NCBI GenBank assembly: GCA_030847615.1
Contig: JAUMIR010000001.1
Location: 442,238,687-442,302,686 of the forward strand
From: Gambelia wislizenii
Lineage: Eukaryota; Chordata; Lepidosauria; Squamata; Crotaphytidae
Length of the DNA stretch: 64,000 bases
Reading direction: 5' to 3'
The position numbers were made by a program, and so were the translations under genes. Below are positions 46,236 to 55,254 of this stretch, piece by piece; the stretch's first letter is position 1; each line of letters starts with the position of its first letter. Under the pieces are notes generated by a model, which did not search any database, was not told where the DNA came from, and saw nothing but the letters and a program-made list of their open reading frames with translations.

Positions 46236-46489
46236 CCCATCAATAAATGAACTGAAATCAACAAAAGCTCATGCTAAAACAAGTTAGTTACCTTAAAGGT
46301 GCTGCTGGATTCCTTCTTCCTCCTGCCCCCCCCCACCTTTTGTTTTTATGGTGTAACAGAGTAACACATCTCTTTCTTTTAAAACGTTTACCTAAGTGTT
46401 GACTCTGTTCAGTAGTTGACTCAATGCGTGAGGGCTTTAGGTTTTGATTTAGTCGGCATGTATCAGTTCATAATCACTGTTGGGAAGTC

Positions 46490-46790
46490 ATTCAGGCTCA
46501 GATTCTGGTTGTCCTCAGATGCTCCCTAAGAGTGGTAACTGAGGAATCCTGAAGATAAGGCAGTCAGTGGCTACCAATCACATTGGCCACATACCAATAC
46601 CAGTAGTGGAAACAGTATGCCTCTGGCTAAGCATTGCTAGGATGAGAGGGTGTTATTGCCCTCTAGTCCTGCTGATAGGCTTCCTATAGGCACCTATTTA
46701 GCCACTGTGGGAACATGATGCTGGATCAAACAGGCCTTTTCTGTGACTTATCAGCAGTTCTAATGTTCTTATAAGTCATCCTGCCCATTC
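46490..46790 (+). mobile_element. Old CR1/L3-like LINE 3' end
   Basis: CACTGTGGGAACATGATGCT, GGATCAAACAGGCCTTTTC and TAATGTTCTTATAAG are the sense form of an old CR1 3' end. The same sequence also flanks the young CR1 at 44277-45709. Confidence 0.6.
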
Positions 46791-47363
46791 CTATACCTAA
46801 GGATAACATTTGCAGAAGATGCACACTCTTTACATGCAGCTTAAGAAAATGTGTCCCAGCTTGGTAGATAGAAGAGATCCAAAGATGCAGTGAAATGCAT
46901 CCTTGCATCTCTGATCCTGAGAAACATCCTTGACTATAAAATGTTATGGTCTTGGCCAGTATTGTGTTGTTTTCACATGATCAAAACTGATGCATTTCCC
47001 CCTGCTCCATTAAGTGCTTTTTAAAAAATTGACTAAAAATAACTTCTGGTTCATAGACTTGCCATAATGGGAAGCCGATAAGGGAGTGTAAAGAATGTTA
47101 CACATTCATGTGTCAGTGTACAAAACAGTACAGTAATTCAGTTTTGCATTTATTTCATTTTAATGCCATTGGCCTAAATCAAATTGTTAGTTCCAATTGG
47201 ACTATGAAACTTATTTAAGTGTTGACTTACTAACTTTCCATTGATTCAGTGGATCTACTCTAGATGAAATTAACAGTTGGATGGACATTTCAAGTAGTCT
47301 TCTGGTGTGCTGTTGTTTTTAACATTGGAATACTGTATTTTGATCATAGAATTTTTGTACATA

Positions 47364-47580
47364 CAGGTTGACCCCCCCCCCCATTACAACACACACACCA
47401 TGGATACCTGAAATCATGGATAAGAGGGAACCCTATTATTTTCAATGAAACAAACACCAGAATTTGACCATCGAATCACATTTGAAGACCTAGAAATGCT
47501 TAGAGAACATATATTTTCGGATGTAAATAAATGAAACTCTGGATGTGAATACTGAATCTATGGTTAAAGGGGTCAACCAG
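47364..47580. mobile_element. Tigger-like MITE just upstream of the MIPOL1 exon
   Basis: Left CAGGTTGACCCC after TA (47362-47363); right GGGGTCAACCAG. Inner GACCTAGAAATGCTTAGAG is the family module. The right TA is lost. It ends about 100 bases before the exon's 3' splice site. Confidence 0.6.
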
Positions 47581-47681
47581 TTTTTATTTGAAAAATTATT
47601 TTGCATGCCAGGTTTTTTTTACATTAAATTTTCTAGGTATGTATTTCACATCACTGAAATGTATACCTTCTCTTCTGCCAG

Positions 47682-47912
47682 CTTACACCAATCTTTGTCT
47701 CAAGAAGTGAACCTTAAGGATCAGTTCAACTCTGCTCTTCTGACTTACGAAAAAGTTCTGAAGAACAGAGAGGATATTGTATCTATGCTTCTGCTCCAGA
47801 ATGAGGAGCTAGAAACCCAGCTTCAGCAAACAATAGAAGAGAGAACAAACATGGAATTAAAGTTTCAGCAAGCTTTAGAGGATTCACAACAAGCCAATGA
47901 GAAGCTTCAAAC
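47682..47912 (+). CDS. MIPOL1: Internal coding exon of MIPOL1 (mirror-image polydactyly 1)
   Basis: A 231-base exon encodes 76 complete codons plus split codons at each end. It begins after a pyrimidine-rich acceptor ending CTGCCAG (47675-47681) with a single base completing a serine codon, and ends at a strong donor, AAC|GTAAGT (47913). The peptide is a charged heptad-like coiled coil. Motifs such as SLSQE, NLKDQFN, QNEELETQLQQ and ANEKLQ correspond to the C-terminal coiled coil of vertebrate MIPOL1 as I remember it, which has very similar wording just before its last exon. MIPOL1 is a coiled-coil protein of poorly defined molecular function. I saw neither the preceding exon nor the short terminal exon, so both should lie outside or be unrecognised. 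The frame is also open upstream (from 47545), but that part has no coiled-coil character and contains MITE sequence. The exon is sure; the gene name rests on memory. Confidence 0.85.
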
Positions 47913-48159
47913 GTAAGTCCATTGTCTCTGTTTTTGAAAAATGCCATTTATTAACTAAATGGGTTCTTGGTCTTCTTCCTGTGACATAATGTAGAAACTG
48001 AACTAAAAAGACAGAAATGTCTACACTTTTTTAAAGTAGTGCCAATGTTGTTAAAACAATTCATCAGACAATGACAGAGTCATTAAACACCGGGATTCCC
48101 ACCACCACGAGTCTCTGCAACTATAATGCTGCATAGTCAAGCCATCAGCAGGAGGGATG

Positions 48160-48310
48160 ATCCATTACAATGGACCCACTGTATTTGCAGGCTCAAAAAC
48201 TGTGGATTCAATCCACCATGGATTCAAACTACAGTATGTACATACACTCATACATGATACACAATACCTATACTGCATTTTACATAATACATTTGCAAGA
48301 CTGAAGAGGC
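48160..48310. mobile_element. Tigger-like MITE remnant
   Basis: TACAATGGACCCACTGTATT, AAAAACTGTGGATTCAATCC and CATGGATTCAAACTACAG resemble MITE ends; the right end is not identifiable. Confidence 0.35.
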
Positions 48311-48322
48311 TGCATAGAGACA

Positions 48323-49117
48323 AAAGCTAACAAAATGAAATTCAATATGGAGAAATGTAAGGTACTGCGCTTAGGGCGGAAAAATGAAATACATAGATAT
48401 ATGATGGGGGAGACCTGGCTGAACGAGACTACATGTGAAAGGGATCTAGGAGTCCTAGTAGACACAAGTTGAACATGAATCAACAGTGTGATGTGGCAGC
48501 TTAAAAGGCCAATGCGATTTTGGGCTGCATCAATAGAAGTATAATGTCTAGATCAAGGGAAGTAATAGTGCTGCTCTATTCTGCCTTGGTCAGGCCTCAC
48601 CTAGAACACTGTGTCCAGTTCTGGGCACCACAATTCAAAAAGGATATTGACAAATTGGAGCATGTCCAGAGAAGGGCGACTAAAATGGTGAAAGGTCTGG
48701 AAACCATGCCTTATGAGGAGAGACTTAGGGAGCTCGGTATGTTTAGCCTGAAAAAAAAGACAGTTAAGGGGCGATATGATAGCCCCTGTTTAAGTATTTG
48801 AAGGGGTGTCACGCTGAGGATGGAGCAGGCTTGTTTTCTGCTGCTCCAGAGACTGGAACACAGAGCAATGGATGCAAGCTCCAGGAACAGAGATTCCACC
48901 TCAAGATTAGGAGGAACTTTTTGACAGTAAGAGCTGTTCGGCAGTGGAACACACTCTCTCGGAGCGTGGTGGGGTCTCCTTCCTTGGAGGTCTTTAAACA
49001 GAGGCTGGATGGCCATCTGTCGGGGATGCTTTGATCGTGATTTCCTGCGTGGCAGGGGGTTGGACTGGATGGCCCTCGTAGTCTCTTCCAACTCTACAAT
49101 TCTATGATTCTATGACA
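48323..49117 (+). pseudogene. CR1 LINE 3' part with frameshifts
   Basis: A 795-bp CR1 copy flanked by AGAGACA (48316-48322 and 49118-49124). Matches 44277-45709 closely (AATGTAAGGTACTGCGCTTA, CTGGGCACCACAATTCAAAA, TCTTTAAACAGAGGCTGGAT). Frames at 48520-48801 and 48798-49034 show at least one frameshift (GAAAAAAAAGACAG near 48751). Ends ATTCTATGATTCTATG. Confidence 0.9.
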
Positions 49118-49258
49118 AGAGACACATGGAATGGCGAGAATCCAATCTTAGTGCTTGGCCATGAATCCACACTGCTCACCATATCACAGATACTTGCATC
49201 TCTCTGCGGTCTCACGTTCATGTCTCCCTACTCTGGAGGGTGGAGCAAGGAGATATAG

Positions 49259-49478
49259 GAAATTTTCAGACAACACTGTTTTTAGTGTTACTATTCCATT
49301 TTCTTTGCTATGGCTACCTCCTCTTGAATCCTGGGAGTTTAGGGAGGGGCATTTACAACTCTCAGCCAGAGAGATCTTAGGCCTCACTAAACTACAAACC
49401 CCAGAATTCCACAGGAGGAAGTCAGAGCAGTTAAAGTGGAATAGTAACACTATAACAGTGTAGTGTGAAAATCTCCTC
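49259..49478. mobile_element. MITE, copy of 18334-18545
   Basis: AAATTTTCAGACAACACTGT and TAGTGTTACTATTCCATTTT at the left, GGAATAGTAACACTATAACA and GTGTGAAAATCTCC at the right. The two copies share nearly all of the interior. Confidence 0.7.
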
Positions 49479-49963
49479 AGACTAGAATACAATATTTGGG
49501 GAAAAACCCAGGAGATCTCCTTTATAAGTTCCTTGTTAATAAAATGGTGTAGTGCAGCAGGGGAGCAAGTCCGGGTTGCCAGAAGTGCCACCAGGTGCGC
49601 ATTCTTTATGCTCCTCCGCCTCCAGGAAGCCCATCAGCTGCCTGCATCTGCCTTGTGAAGGAATGAGCCGACTCGCCATAGCCAACACCTCAAAGGCAAA
49701 AGTGGCCAACTGGCATACTCTCTAGAAATGGGGAAGACCAAAGAATGCACACCTGGAGGCCAGGGCTTGCTGCTGCCTTCACTGCTGCCCTAAACCATTT
49801 TATTGATAGGATCTTGAGCATTTGTGTTTTTTGCTGTCCATGTGGAGTCCTGGAAGCAAACTTCTGTGGATACGAAGTGTTTTCATTTCATTTATTTTAT
49901 TTGTAAATCATGTATTAATGATTGCTTCACACAGTATGGCTTTAACTGGTACAGGTACAGAAT

Positions 49964-50597
49964 GGAGATTATCAGATGCTAAAATATCCCAGGACAGAGA
50001 CAACAGGAGATCGCTAAAAGGCTTACCTTTTAGACGACTTCGTCCCTGTCCTGGGATGTGCCCGTTCTGCTCGTGTTCCTCCCTTGCTTCCTCTTATTCA
50101 TGGAAAAATCCATGAATAAGAAGACCATTCTGTTACCGTAACGGAATGATGAGAGAATGAACAGGAGCCCCATTCTGCTTCCGGGATGATGACTGGATGT
50201 GATATCACTGGGAGGTCCATGCTGGACACTTCCGGGTGCGATTGGGATGACAAGGTAGGTAAAACACTTTTCCTCCCCTCCCTGGGTACCTTTTATTTTT
50301 TAAAATGTGTTTTTGTGGTTGGTTTGCAGTTTTGACAGCTGGCAGGGGTATTTTTAAATTTGCTGCCTGGCCATTCTTTCATGAGAACAGATGGGATTTC
50401 AGTTCCCGGTCGTAAAAGCAGCCTTATGACAGCTGCATTTACAACTGGGCAATGAAGGGGGGGGGAGCCCGTTCCTGTTGAGGAATTAAGGTAGGTGTCT
50501 GAAACCTTTTTCTTTATTCCATGGCAGGAATGGGAGTGAAGCGGGTGGGGGGGTAGCGGGACAGAAACGGGCTATACGGGCCCGTCTGATAATCTCC
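49964..50597 (+). mobile_element. GGAGATTATC-family DNA transposon, full length (634 bp)
   Basis: Ends GGAGATTATCAGATG and CGTCTGATAATCTCC (14 of 15 bases complementary), flanked by AAT (49961-49963 and 50598-50600). Interior blocks: AGATCGCTAAAAGGCTTACC, GCGATTGGGATGACAAGG, TTTCATGAGAACAGATGGGA and CCCGTTCCTGTTGAGG. No ORF of note. Cleanest member of the family in the window. Confidence 0.8.
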
Positions 50598-50778
50598 AAT
50601 GTAACATTAAAATGTACAACCTCCACTTTGACTTTGTGTAGGGTGAAATTCCTCAAATATACTTTCCAGTACATACATTCATCTGTGTCATCAAGTCACG
50701 AGACATCCGTAGATAGTCAGATGTAAGTAGAGTCAGACCTCACTCTCATACGAACATCCCATCTCTAGCTGCACATTT

Positions 50779-51198
50779 GTCAGGACTGGTCCCTAAAAAT
50801 GACCTCCCTGCCAAGAGTTCTGTCCGTATCAAGTTATTTTGTGCTTTTACGTTTGACTTTTAATGTTTTGCATTCTTTAACACTGTAACATGTTGGTGTA
50901 CTGAGATGAGACAAGGGAGGATGGTGTCTGTCTGGTTGTCCTTGCAGCTGCAGAGACTGGAAAGCAATGGGTTGAACCCAGGCTGGGTGAGAACAGGGAA
51001 TGTGGATGATAGGTGACCAGTGGGAAAATTGCCTGCCCAATTTGGGTGATTGTAAATGACTTTTATTTTACTGCTTTTCCTATGAAATTCATTTGAAGCA
51101 ACAATTTTGTATAGTTCACGCTTTCGACTACTGTAACAATAAAGCTGTCCGGGAAAGCAGCCAAAGCAAGCAGCTGATAAGAATGCAAGGCTTGACAG
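50779..51198 (+). mobile_element. LTR-like remnant
   Basis: Starts TGTCAGGACTGGTCCC and ends GCAAGGCTTGACA. AACAATAAAGCTGTCCGGG (51134-51152) is a polyadenylation-signal region and CACGCTTTCGACTACTG precedes it. No target duplication was found and no internal domains are attached. Confidence 0.35.
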
Positions 51199-51704
51199 TA
51201 ACACCAAATCTAAAGTACAGTACCTAATACAATGTGCAATAGCAAGCCTAAAGGTTCAGGAGTCCAGAGAGAGAAGGTCGGTGAGTCCAGTCCAGGGGTC
51301 AAGAGTTCCAGCAGGTAGGTCAGCAAATCCAGTCCAAGGCCAAGAGTTCCAAGTCAATCCAAAGTCTAAGAGGCAAGGGTTCTGGTAGCCAAGGGAGCCA
51401 GAGACAGATGCTTTCACCAGGGAACGCAGATAGTCTTTGACGAAAAAGCTCAGTGTCTCACAGCTGTTTATGTTGGCCCAGCTCCTAATCACAGCTGCTT
51501 GGTGATTGCTGAGCATTTCTCAGTTAATCTCTGGGAACGCCGGAGACATGCCCTTTCTGATCTTCTCTGACTGAAGGTAGGTACCTCCTCATCATACTTG
51601 TCTATGTCTCCCAGGCCTGGACCCTGTGCTGGGGAAAACCTAGGCTACTGAGACCTGGGCTCTGCTGTAGTTGGCATAGCAGGGCTAGGTTCTGGCTCAG
51701 CCAG
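51199..51704 (-). mobile_element. Older LTR-retroelement remnant around the Gypsy insertion
   Basis: Contains loosely repeated AGTCCAGTCCAGGGGTCAAG / AATCCAGTCCAAGGCCAAG units near 51285-51345 and a GC-rich stretch up to the GCCAG at 51700. It continues after the Gypsy element at 54104-54240. The assignment to an LTR element is inference. Confidence 0.35.
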
Positions 51705-52033
51705 TGTGATGTACGCAGAACACAAACTCAGGGTTCTTCAATAAATCTCTTTATTAGAAGAGAAGCTTGCGTAAGGAACAGTTCCAAAGCTGCTACTGAA
51801 GTAAATGTAAACTATCCAGAGATAATAAGGCATCAAGCGTGAGAACAGACACGGGGGAGCAAGAGTAGCTGGGGAGCGTGGCCTTGAGTTCCTGGTAGGA
51901 CTTGCGTTACCATGCCAACCAGGAGGCCTGGCTCATTTCTCAGGCATTCCAAAATCCTGAGAAAATACTAGCTACATGTCAGGGCCTCCATGAATTCCAC
52001 TCCAATGCCCAGAATTCAGGGATGAGCCTGACA
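51705..52033 (-). repeat. 3' LTR of the Gypsy element
   Basis: 329 bp. On the minus strand it begins TGTCAGGCTCATCC and ends GCGTACATCACA. An AATAAA polyadenylation signal lies on the minus strand at 51750-51755. No difference from 53770-54098 was found base by base. Confidence 0.92.
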
Positions 52034-52055
52034 TACTGCCCCCCTGAAGACCAAC
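52034..52055 (-). promoter_or_regulatory. Polypurine tract next to the 3' LTR
   Basis: On the minus strand CTTCAGGGGGGCAGTA lies directly before the 3' LTR start TGTCAGG. A purine-rich tract here primes plus-strand DNA synthesis in LTR elements. Its position confirms minus-strand orientation. Confidence 0.7.
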
Positions 52056-52067
52056 CCTCCCCCTTTC

Positions 52068-53741
52068 TCAGCCCGGCTTATCGGGAAAGCGGGCATGAAA
52101 CTTTCGCAACAAGCGTTTGGCATTGACATGCTCAGAAGCAACCCATTCCGCATGGCCCAAAGGCAGGTGTTTCCACTTTACCAAATACTGTAACCCTCCC
52201 CGGTGAAGTCTAGAGTCCAGAATCTCAGAAATTTCAAAATGTTGTTCCTGATCCACCAGGATCGGCTGAGGAGCAGGTTCTGGAACCGGATGGTGTTTGT
52301 CCGGAGGGTTCACGGGCTTGAGCAGGCTGGAATGAAACACAGGATGTACATGACGGTATAACTTAGGCAAAGACAGTTCAAAAGCTACAGGATTTACCAT
52401 CCTAACAACACGAAAAGGCCCAATGTATTTGGCTCCCAACTTCTTAGAGGGTTGGGGACACTTAAGGAATTTGGTGGACAAATAAACCATATCTCCCACT
52501 GCATATTTGGGGGAAGGATCCCGTTTCTGATCAGCATAATGTTTGTAGCGTGCTTTGGCAAAGTCCAAGGCCGAGATTACATGAGGCCATGCATCCCTGA
52601 CCTTTTGACTCCACTGGGAGACCGAAACAGGGTCAGAGTTGGGGGACCCCGCCAACAAGGGGAGGGGACCGAAATCATGCCCAGACACAACCTTGAACGG
52701 CGAGAGCCCAGTGCTCTGGTGAGTGGCATTATTGTAGGCCACTTCAGCAAAAGGTAGAAGATCAACCCAATCAGATTGTTGGAAATTCACATAGCATCTT
52801 AGGTATTGTTCCAGAGTCTGATTCGTTCGTTCCGATTGTCCATCCGATTGGGGATGATGGGAGCTGCTGAGACCTAGCTCCACCCCCAGAAGGTTTGTGA
52901 AAGCCTTCCAAAACTGCGAGGTAAATTGTGCCCCCCGATCCGACACAATCTTGGCCGGAATGCCATGAATCCGATAAATATGCTGAATGAACAATTTGGC
53001 TAATTGGGAGGCCGTGGGGAGTTTCTTACAGGCTACAAAATGCGCTTGCTTTGAGAACAAATCAGTCACCACCCAAATAACCGTCTTTTTCCTACTCTCT
53101 GGTAATTCCACAATAAAATCCATGCTAATGACCTCCCAGGGCTTGTTTGGGGTAGGTAGAGGGTGGAGCAAACCTTTGGGCTTCCCTGACCCCCCTTTTG
53201 ACACTGCACAAGTGGTACACCCCTTCACATATTCCTCCACCTCTTTCCTCATACGGGGCCACCAAAACTGTCTCCGGGCCAAATGTAAAGTTTTGAGATA
53301 CCCAAAATGTCCCGCACTCTTGACATCATGACACTGTTTGAGAATACCCGCTCTCAAGACTTCAGGAACATACAGGCGATCCCCTTTCCAGGCCACCCCA
53401 TCCTTCACAGTCACCTCATTGGGGTGAGCCAGGAACCACTGGTCCAGGGGCAGTTCCGAGGCCAATTGAGAATGCCACCCTCCTTTCTCCCCTTGAGAAA
53501 CAGTGGGCGTGGCAGAGCCATCCGCCGTAGGGGACACTGCCCGGGTCCCCGGATCGGGGGAAGGTGGTTCGGGGTTCAAGGGCTGGGGCACCGGTCCAGG
53601 TGCCAAGGGGGAATCACCGTCAATTTCTGTAGGACCCGGCACCTGAGCAGGGCTAGCAGTGGATTTCTGTTCCTTGGCTTTGCTCCGAGTGAGGACAGCT
53701 AGCCCCAAGTGGGAAGGAGAAAAAACGGTATCAATGACCAA
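52068..53741 (-). CDS. Gypsy integrase with C-terminal chromodomain (3' part of pol)
   Basis: A 557-codon uninterrupted frame. Residues 1-100 are a proline-rich linker. A zinc-binding HHCC motif follows (H138, H145, C175, C178), then the integrase core with D208, D268 and E304; 35 residues separate the last two, the DD35E signature. A C-terminal integrase region with the GPFRVVR motif follows, then a chromodomain at about 501-550 (YLVKWK, EWVASEHV), which in this class steers insertion to chromatin marks. The frame has no ATG: it opens at TTG and stays open into the 5' LTR, so it was once the end of a longer polyprotein. No stop or frameshift is present, and all catalytic residues remain. Confidence 0.93.
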   Translation of the reverse strand: MVIDTVFSPSHLGLAVLTRSKAKEQKSTASPAQVPGPTEIDGDSPLAPGPVPQPLNPEPPSPDPGTRAVSPTADGSATPTVSQGEKGGWHSQLASELPLDQWFLAHPNEVTVKDGVAWKGDRLYVPEVLRAGILKQCHDVKSAGHFGYLKTLHLARRQFWWPRMRKEVEEYVKGCTTCAVSKGGSGKPKGLLHPLPTPNKPWEVISMDFIVELPESRKKTVIWVVTDLFSKQAHFVACKKLPTASQLAKLFIQHIYRIHGIPAKIVSDRGAQFTSQFWKAFTNLLGVELGLSSSHHPQSDGQSERTNQTLEQYLRCYVNFQQSDWVDLLPFAEVAYNNATHQSTGLSPFKVVSGHDFGPLPLLAGSPNSDPVSVSQWSQKVRDAWPHVISALDFAKARYKHYADQKRDPSPKYAVGDMVYLSTKFLKCPQPSKKLGAKYIGPFRVVRMVNPVAFELSLPKLYRHVHPVFHSSLLKPVNPPDKHHPVPEPAPQPILVDQEQHFEISEILDSRLHRGGLQYLVKWKHLPLGHAEWVASEHVNAKRLLRKFHARFPDKPG

Positions 53742-53769
53742 AAAAAGAAAAAAGAGAGTAGCAGCTTTC

Positions 53770-54098
53770 TGTGATGTACGCAGAACACAAACTCAGGGTT
53801 CTTCAATAAATCTCTTTATTAGAAGAGAAGCTTGCGTAAGGAACAGTTCCAAAGCTGCTACTGAAGTAAATGTAAACTATCCAGAGATAATAAGGCATCA
53901 AGCGTGAGAACAGACACGGGGGAGCAAGAGTAGCTGGGGAGCGTGGCCTTGAGTTCCTGGTAGGACTTGCGTTACCATGCCAACCAGGAGGCCTGGCTCA
54001 TTTCTCAGGCATTCCAAAATCCTGAGAAAATACTAGCTACATGTCAGGGCCTCCATGAATTCCACTCCAATGCCCAGAATTCAGGGATGAGCCTGACA
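53770..54098 (-). repeat. 5' LTR of the Gypsy element
   Basis: Same length and sequence as 51705-52033. As the upstream LTR on the minus strand it should carry the promoter. The GCCAG duplication follows at 54099-54103. Confidence 0.92.
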
Positions 54099-54103
54099 GC
54101 CAG

Positions 54104-54240
54104 TTCTGCTGGAGCTGGCTCAGTCTCCTCATCTCCTGAGTCCTCTGAGTCCTCAGCCTGGCTGGCCATGATAAAAGCTTTCTGTTTAGCTCTGAAGCTG
54201 CTGGTTACTGAGTTCAAAGAAGCTACTACATGACAACACT
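54104..54240 (-). mobile_element. Continuation of the older LTR remnant
   Basis: CTCAGTCTCCTCATCTCCTG and CTGTTTAGCTCTGAAGCTGC then ACTACATGACAACA; the end matches 41366-41432. The Gypsy element is inserted between this and 51199-51704. Confidence 0.4.
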
Positions 54241-54330
54241 AGACATGAGAACCCAGTTCTACATGAAATAATATTCTTTTAAGAAGTCCCTTTGAGTTCA
54301 GTGGTACTTACTTCCAGATGAGTGTATATA

Positions 54331-54976
54331 CAGTGGGCCTGCCTTATCTGTGGGGGTTTGGTTCCACAGCCCCTCATGGATACCAAGAAAGGTGGGTGCT
54401 AGAGTCCTCCACCATTTTAGAATCATAGAATCATAGAATTGCAGAGTTGGAAGAGACCACGAGGGCCATCCAGTCCAACCCCCCTGCCACGCAGGAAATC
54501 TTGATCAAAGCATCCCCGACAGATGGCCATCCAGCCTCTGTTTAAAGACCTCCAAGGAAGGAGACCCCACCACGCTGCAATTCTATGAATCTATGATTCT
54601 ATGAAAACTCAACATCTAACTTAGCCTTGCTCAGTCCAGTATCTTCCAATACTTTGAATACTATCAGTCAATTATCCCACCAATGACACTATCTTTCCTT
54701 GGTAGTGGGTTTATGTGCCCCCTTCCCCCCATGATCGCTGCTGCAACAGGGCCATGGCAGGGGTGGAGGAGCAATCTTGCCTTCCCCCTTCACCCCCGCA
54801 ATCACTACCTGGTGGGGCCATGACGGGGGCAGAGAGGGAAGGAGGTGGAGGAGCAATCTCATCTCCCCCCCTTTCCTCCAGGATGGTTGTCAGAATGGTG
54901 TTCGCTATTAACCGCAGAATTCACTGTCCACAGGGCCCCCCGGAACCAATCCCCTGCAGATATGGGGGTGCTACTG
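54331..54976. mobile_element. Tigger-like MITE split by a CR1 tail
   Basis: Left CAGTGGGCCTGCCTTATC after TA (54329-54330), right GGGGGTGCTACTG before TA (54977-54978). The right part includes GGGCCCCCCGGAACCAATCC, like 3603-3854. The GC-rich middle (54715-54890) has ATGATCGCTGCTGC..GGGGCCATGACGGGGG units not seen in other copies. Confidence 0.6.
54421..54601 (-). mobile_element. CR1 3' end inserted in the MITE
   Basis: GAATCATAGAATCATAGAAT, GAGGGCCATCCAGTCCAACC and GGAGACCCCACCACGCTGC, reverse complement of the CR1 end. An extra ATTCTATGAATCTATG appears at its truncated side (54578 on), suggesting a rearranged insertion. Confidence 0.85.
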
Positions 54977-55024
54977 TACATAATTGGAAGCGGAAGATAG
55001 AGAAGCTCCTTTTTTTTTTTTTTT

Positions 55025-55254
55025 TGGCAAAAAGAAGACCAGGAGCAGATTGTGGAACAGATGAACCTCCAGTTTTATAAAGTGAAGTGGTACCTGCACT
55101 CAGAGCAGTGGGGAGAAATAAATCACCAGGAACAGATGACATACCAAGACTTGCTTCAAGCTACAGAGACAGAATCTACTCTAGTTCTAACTAAAATGTG
55201 TCAACAAATATGGAAAACAAAATAATGCCCCACAGATTGGAAATGCTCAATATA
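55025..55254 (+). pseudogene. Bov-B LINE fragment, first part
   Basis: The coding frame corresponds to the segment before the reverse transcriptase (GRNKSPGTD-like motif) and runs to CTCAATATA. Several bases also match 13200-13246 on the other strand (CTACTCTAGTTCTAACTAAA). A poly-T run (55011-55025) precedes it. Split by the MITE at 55255. Confidence 0.75.

Larger units (their letters stand above)
1..47681 (+). other. Inferred MIPOL1 intron upstream of the recognised exon
   Basis: No other exon matching the MIPOL1 coiled coil was found on the plus strand before the recognised acceptor. By inference this stretch is one large intron filled with the transposons listed separately. Small ORFs here are either transposon pieces or chance. 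An unrecognised small exon of MIPOL1 or an antisense gene cannot be excluded. Confidence 0.55.
51705..54098 (-). mobile_element. Ty3/Gypsy chromodomain retrotransposon, young, internally deleted
   Basis: A 2394-bp insertion: two 329-bp LTRs identical by eye, beginning TG and ending CA, and a 1736-bp interior. A perfect 5-bp duplication GCCAG flanks it (51700-51704 and 54099-54103). The interior keeps only the integrase-chromodomain end of pol on the minus strand. Gag, protease, reverse transcriptase and RNase H are absent, as is a primer site next to the 5' LTR. Identical LTRs mean very recent integration. With no reverse transcriptase it could only have moved with help from an intact relative, or lost the region afterwards. 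Confidence 0.92.

Noticed and set aside
50486..50674. Minus-strand short frame near the MITE right end
   Set aside because: Crosses the element boundary, so it cannot be a conserved gene.
52452..52757. Plus-strand 101-codon frame
   Set aside because: Overlaps the intact minus-strand Gypsy integrase frame; it is a shadow.
53307..53702. Plus-strand 131-codon frame
   Set aside because: Shadow of the integrase linker region on the other strand.
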